Assembly (NCBI GenBank): GCA_003695505.1
Contig: RFIY01000040.1
Coordinates: 1-26,326 of the forward strand
Reading direction: 5' to 3'
From: Candidatus Dadabacteria bacterium
GTDB lineage: Bacteria; J088
Length of the DNA stretch: 26,326 nt
Each line of letters starts with the position of its first letter. Position 1 is the first letter of the stretch. Shown one piece after another: positions 22,798-26,326 of the stretch. A model generated the notes under the pieces. That model was not told where the DNA came from. It was given only the letters and a program-made list of their open reading frames with translations, and did not search any database. The position numbers and the translations under genes were made by a program.

Positions 22798-23889
22798 ATG
22801 ATAGAGGCACTGGAGCGGCGGCTGGCCGCGCTGGTCGCGGCGCGGTCGGTGTCGTCGCATCATCCGGCGCTCGAAGATCCCCCCGATCATGTTGTGGCGG
22901 TCCTGCGCGAACAGCTTGACGCGATCGGCGCGCACTGTCAGGTACACACGGTCAGCGAGCGAGGGCGTCCGGTGCTTACTGCCGATATCGGCCCCGTGGA
23001 TCGGCCGTTTGGCGCCGTGCTGCTGGGACACATCGATACCGTGCCTGCGGTCGAACCAGACTGCTGGAGTGGCGACCCGTGGCAGCTTGCGCGTCGGGAT
23101 CAGCGCTGGACCGGGCTTGGCACCGCCGACATGAAGGGCTTTTTCGCCTGCGCCGGGACGGTGTTGGAACGGATGCGGAACCGTCTTGCGAAACGAATCC
23201 GGATCATCGCGACCACGGATGAAGAGTCAGGTATGCAGGGGATGCGCGGCGCAGTCGAACATGGTCTCGTACCCTTGGCGCCTGTCGTGGTCGGTGAGCC
23301 GACGGGCGGCGCCGTGGCCGGCGGATGTCGCGGACTCGTTGCGTTCCGTATCGTGCTGTCCGGCATCGAGGGGCATTCCAGTCAGCCACCGGAGCATGGT
23401 CGGGCGATCGATGCGCTGGGGGCGCTGATTCGCACCGCCCGGGAACAGGAACGGGCGTGGGGTACCGCGGCCGATCGCAAGCACGGCGCCGCGACGATGA
23501 ATCTTGGGCGCGTGCACGGTGGCGATGCGTTCAACCGGTTGGTCGCCCGTATCACGGTCGACGGCGAGATGCGGCTGCCACCGGGCATGTCCATCGCCGA
23601 CGCCGAAGCCGTACTCGACAGGCTCGTCGGTGCCGCCCGCCAGGAGGGCGTCGGCGCCGAGGTGGAGATTCTTGAACGGTTTCTTCCGTGCATCAACCCG
23701 GATGACGGCGCGTTGCCGATCATGCCATACGTCTGTGAAGCGAGCCTGCTTCCTCGGGGACAGGCTTTCCGGATCTGGGGACCGGGCGATCTCGACCAGG
23801 CTCACCGCATCGACGAGTCGCTCGACATCGAGACCGCAGCGCGTTACTGTGATGATCTCGAAGCGTGGTTGATGGAGTGCTGCGGATGA
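22798..23889 (+). CDS. argE: M20-family N-acetylornithine deacetylase-like enzyme
   Basis: Probable release of ornithine from N-acetylornithine in the linear arginine pathway. The 363-residue protein has metal ligands in GHIDTVPAV (H78, D80), GLGTADMKGFFA (D111), TTDEESGMQG (E142/E143) and VVGEPTGG, plus the dimerisation domain with GIEGHSSQPPEHGRAIDAL. Succinyl-diaminopimelate desuccinylase or carboxypeptidase G2 are related alternatives, but the overlap with argA by 4 bp favours ArgE. The ATG at 22798 has a weak ribosome site; an in-frame TTG at 22789 is possible. The longer open frame from 22603 lies mostly inside grpE. Confidence 0.85.
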   Translation: MIEALERRLAALVAARSVSSHHPALEDPPDHVVAVLREQLDAIGAHCQVHTVSERGRPVLTADIGPVDRPFGAVLLGHIDTVPAVEPDCWSGDPWQLARRDQRWTGLGTADMKGFFACAGTVLERMRNRLAKRIRIIATTDEESGMQGMRGAVEHGLVPLAPVVVGEPTGGAVAGGCRGLVAFRIVLSGIEGHSSQPPEHGRAIDALGALIRTAREQERAWGTAADRKHGAATMNLGRVHGGDAFNRLVARITVDGEMRLPPGMSIADAEAVLDRLVGAARQEGVGAEVEILERFLPCINPDDGALPIMPYVCEASLLPRGQAFRIWGPGDLDQAHRIDESLDIETAARYCDDLEAWLMECCG

Positions 23890-25151
23890 ATGAGATCGAC
23901 AACTGGCGACAGTCCTTTACCGAGGCATTCGTCGAGGCCGCACCGTATGTGGTGCGGATGCGCGGTCAGCACTGGGTTTTCTGGATCGACGGGGGTCTTT
24001 CTCCGGTACAGCAGGCCGATCTGGCCGAGGAAATCGCGATACTGAGCGTGCTGGGCGCTGACCTGACGATCATCGTCGGGGATGAACCGCGTGTCGCCGC
24101 GCCCATCGACGAGGCCCGTCAACAGCAGATCGACGAGGCAAATGCCGCGGCAATGCGGCGCTGGATGAACCTGCTGTCGCGCGGCTGGGTCGGTATGCCA
24201 GATCGGCGCTTCCGGTTGTGCGCGGTTTCCGGCAACCTGGTGACCGCACGACGGGTCGGCGTGATTGATGGCGTCGATCACGGGCTGCTTGGGGCGGTGC
24301 GCGACGTCTACGTCGAGCGGATCCGCGAGTTACAGCACGGCGGTCACGTCCTGATGCTCACTGGGTCGCTGCCCGGCGTGACGGGTATGCCGCTTGTCGT
24401 CCCACCGCTGGAGCTGGGCGTCGAATATGCCCGTGCCACGGATGCCGACAAGCTGGTGCTCGTATCCACGGGGTTGCCCTGGGATTGCCCGGCTGAGTGG
24501 ACGCGAGAGCAGCTCGATCAGCAGCTTGCCGATGCCGACGCCAATGTGCGCCCATTGCTTGATACGGCGGCCGCTGCGATGGCTGCACGGATTGCCCGGG
24601 TTCATCTCGTCTCGGGAGATGCCCACGGCGCAATCCTCACGGAACTGCTCAGCCAGACCGGAAGCGGAGTGATGGTTGCGCAGTTGCCGAGCGCGATCAT
24701 TGACCAGGTTGATGCAAGCGAGATTGCCGAGCTTGTCGCACTGCTGTCCCGGTTTGAGCCGGGCGGCCAGCTCGCGCCCCGCTCGCGCGAGCTGATCGAG
24801 GCGAGCCTGGATGATTTCCGTGTCCTTCGCGTGGATGGCCGTATCGTCGCCTGCGGTGCGTTGCGGTCCGCGGGTGACGGTGACGGGTTACTGGAGGCCA
24901 TTGCGGTTCACCACGATTTTCAGGGAGAAGGCTGGGGGACCGAGCTGGTTCAGGCGTTGCAGAAGCAGGCCCGGAACCGAGGGTTCAGGCGCGTCTGGGC
25001 GCTGACGACCAACGCCGAGGACTGGTTTCGCGGCCTCGGGTTCAGGACAGCAGCCGACGAGATCCCGCCGGGTGTCAAGGACGCACTGCGTCCCGGACGA
25101 AACTCGGTCGTGCTCGTCTGGGATGTCGCGGCGACGCCGCGCGTTTCCTGA
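23886..25151 (+). CDS. argA: N-acetylglutamate synthase ArgA
   Basis: Acetylates glutamate in the first step of arginine synthesis. ATG at 23886 overlaps the argE stop (ATGA) and has GGAG 8 nt upstream. The 421-residue protein begins MNEIDNWRQSFTEAFVEAAPYV and has an amino-acid-kinase-like domain (residues about 1-280; VFWIDGGLS, LGADLTIIVGD, HGAILTELLSQTGSG) followed by a GNAT acetyltransferase domain (ACGALRSAGDGDGLLEAIAV, GWGTELVQALQKQARNRGF, WFRGLGFR). Arginine feedback through the first domain is usual in the family. ArgE and ArgA as a coupled pair cover both ends of the acetylated part of the pathway. Confidence 0.93.
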   Translation: MNEIDNWRQSFTEAFVEAAPYVVRMRGQHWVFWIDGGLSPVQQADLAEEIAILSVLGADLTIIVGDEPRVAAPIDEARQQQIDEANAAAMRRWMNLLSRGWVGMPDRRFRLCAVSGNLVTARRVGVIDGVDHGLLGAVRDVYVERIRELQHGGHVLMLTGSLPGVTGMPLVVPPLELGVEYARATDADKLVLVSTGLPWDCPAEWTREQLDQQLADADANVRPLLDTAAAAMAARIARVHLVSGDAHGAILTELLSQTGSGVMVAQLPSAIIDQVDASEIAELVALLSRFEPGGQLAPRSRELIEASLDDFRVLRVDGRIVACGALRSAGDGDGLLEAIAVHHDFQGEGWGTELVQALQKQARNRGFRRVWALTTNAEDWFRGLGFRTAADEIPPGVKDALRPGRNSVVLVWDVAATPRVS

Positions 25152-25175
25152 ATCTGCCGGGCAGGGATCTTTTCG

Positions 25176-26060
25176 TCACGGTCCGGCGTCCAGCGCTTCG
25201 GCAAGCATCGGCGTGACATCGATCTCGGCGAACGGGCCGGGTACCGTGTTGCTCGTGACGATTCGATTGACGCCAGCCTTGCGCAGCGCATGGAGCGCGT
25301 CGCCGGCGAACAGTCCATGCACCGCGACGGCAACGGGCGCGCGTAAACCGAGTGATTGCAGGATGTTGGCCGTTTCAGCCATCGTTCGCGCGGTGGAAAT
25401 GATATCGTCGACCAGCACGGGCTGTCGCGTGCGGTCGACGTTCGGATCGGCGAGCGTGATGCGGACATCGTAGTCGCCGTGCCGTTCCTTGCGCAGTACG
25501 GTAAATGGCGCGCCCGCACGTTCGGCGACATCCTGAACCCACTGTTGACTCTCTTCGTCCGGCCCGACGAGCAACGGACGATCGATATTGTTTGCGATCC
25601 AGTCGGACAGCGCCGGCGCCGCGTGCAGGTTGTGGGCCGGAATGTCAAAGAGGTCGTCGATCGACGCGACGCGGTGAAGATGCGCGTCGAAGGTCCACAG
25701 TTCGTCGGCGAGTTCTGACAACATCCGCGCGAAAATGCGGTTGCTGACCGCCTCTCCCGGCCGAAAGCGCTTGTCCTGACGCATATAGGCCAGGTACGGG
25801 GTGACGAGCCTGACGCGGGCCGCACCCAGTTCCCGTGCGGTTTGCGTCAGTAACGCCAGCGGCAGGAGCTTCGGATCCGGGTCGATCAGTGTCGCAACGA
25901 CAATAACCTCGCGCTCCTGACAGTCGGTCAGCAGTCGCAGGCTGGTTTCGCCGTCCGGGAAACGATGGAGCTCGATCTTGCCCCGCTCGGCATCGAGTTT
26001 GCCGGCGAGCGCGTCGGCAAATCGTTCAGACGGCGGCAGCGCGAAGACGAGCGGCCTCAT
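25176..26060 (-). CDS. Short-form ribose-phosphate pyrophosphokinase homologue
   Basis: PRPP synthetase family, 294 residues, shorter than the roughly 315 of the housekeeping bacterial enzyme and close to archaeal-type forms. Motifs: ELHRFPDGETSLRL, VRLVTPYLAYMRQDKRFRPG, FDAHLHRVASI, LVGPDEESQQWV in place of the usual SPDxGG, the KERHGDYDV flexible loop with a catalytic lysine, and the PRPP loop VLVDDIISTARTM. The start overlaps the preceding phosphorylase gene by 3 bp inside ATGA, so the two work together, probably in nucleoside phosphate salvage. It may make PRPP from ribose 5-phosphate or act on a related phosphorylated ribose; the main prs gene is probably elsewhere. Confidence 0.87.
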   Translation of the reverse strand: MRPLVFALPPSERFADALAGKLDAERGKIELHRFPDGETSLRLLTDCQEREVIVVATLIDPDPKLLPLALLTQTARELGAARVRLVTPYLAYMRQDKRFRPGEAVSNRIFARMLSELADELWTFDAHLHRVASIDDLFDIPAHNLHAAPALSDWIANNIDRPLLVGPDEESQQWVQDVAERAGAPFTVLRKERHGDYDVRITLADPNVDRTRQPVLVDDIISTARTMAETANILQSLGLRAPVAVAVHGLFAGDALHALRKAGVNRIVTSNTVPGPFAEIDVTPMLAEALDAGP

Positions 26061-26326
26061 TGTTCCAGCTCGATGATGTCCGAATTGCGGCGGGCATATG
26101 CCTCAGCATAGCGCAGTTCACCGGGCGTCTCCGCGACAATGGTAAAAAGCGGCTGGCCGACATCGACCGCGTCGCCGACCTTGACGGCCAGATCCACGCC
26201 GGCCCCTTTTGCCGCCGGCGCGCCGGCCAGGCGTGCGACCGTCGCGAGGCGACGATTGTCGATCGCGCGTACGCGCGCGGCCGCGGGCGCCGTGACGTCG
26301 AGGCGGTGGTGCCCCGGCACTGGCTC
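26057..26326 (-). CDS. AMP/thymidine phosphorylase-like enzyme, C-terminal part, cut by window edge
   Basis: Ninety in-frame codons are visible; the frame stays open through the last base, so the gene continues beyond the window. The segment VRAIDNRRLATVARLAGAP, AKGAGVDLAVKVGDAV and GQPLFTIVAETPGELRYA is the C-terminal barrel-sandwich-like domain of pyrimidine-nucleoside phosphorylases. The KGAGV form is closer to the archaeal AMP phosphorylase branch than to E. coli DeoA. The catalytic part lies outside, so the substrate cannot be judged. It is translationally coupled to the PRPP-synthetase homologue downstream. Confidence 0.8.
   Translation of the reverse strand, partial: EPVPGHHRLDVTAPAAARVRAIDNRRLATVARLAGAPAAKGAGVDLAVKVGDAVDVGQPLFTIVAETPGELRYAEAYARRNSDIIELEQ

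Noticed and set aside
25152-25174. Terminator between argA and the PRPP-synthetase homologue
   Set aside because: A 4-bp stem (CTGC/GCAG) followed by four T is too weak to call.

Overview
The window is a compact, GC-rich (roughly 60 % or more) bacterial chromosome segment that reads as Gammaproteobacteria. The lineage clues are an LpoB homologue with a YcfL/DUF1425 lipoprotein, many lipoprotein signal peptides, and arginine synthesis by ArgA plus an ArgE-type deacetylase. Genes are packed with 1-17 nt overlaps and frequent GTG or TTG starts. I cannot name the genus. Both ends cut through genes.

Layout. 1-1773 (+): C-terminal part of Nnr (NAD(P)HX repair) and tsaE (tRNA t6A). 1765-3979 (-): nadA then lysC, two enzymes of aspartate-fed pathways. 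4074-7811 (+): a promoter and a three-gene propionyl-CoA-type carboxylase operon with carboxyltransferase, biotin carboxylase and a separate biotin carrier. 7866-11526 (+): five consecutive lipoprotein genes, including lpoB, a COG3014-like gene and ycfL, probably an envelope or peptidoglycan-synthase module. 11586-13924 (-): a spoVG-led operon with a small membrane protein, a TPR-like lipoprotein and a serine beta-lactamase-fold hydrolase, driven by a near-consensus promoter. 14109-14783 (+): a response regulator fused to PilZ. 14808-17196 (-): bioB and a sodium:amino-acid symporter.

17297-19258 is the accessory island of the window. A displaced 3' fragment of a HAD-phosphatase gene is followed by palindromic REP-like DNA. 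Then comes a RHH/RelE-type toxin-antitoxin pair between two 251-bp direct repeats, each a remnant of an IS21-type istB gene, and finally the intact HAD gene. The duplicated HAD 3' end brackets the island the way integrative elements bracket themselves when they insert into the 3' end of a gene.

19800-25151 (+): hemW (heme chaperone), hrcA and grpE (heat shock; a good promoter and a degenerate CIRCE-like operator lie before hrcA; dnaK does not follow), then argE-argA (arginine). 25176-26326 (-): a short PRPP-synthetase homologue and the C-terminus of an AMP/thymidine phosphorylase-like enzyme, a nucleotide-salvage pair.

No rRNA, tRNA, CRISPR array, complete insertion sequence or prophage gene was seen. 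All identifications come from reading motifs and general family knowledge; no database search was run.
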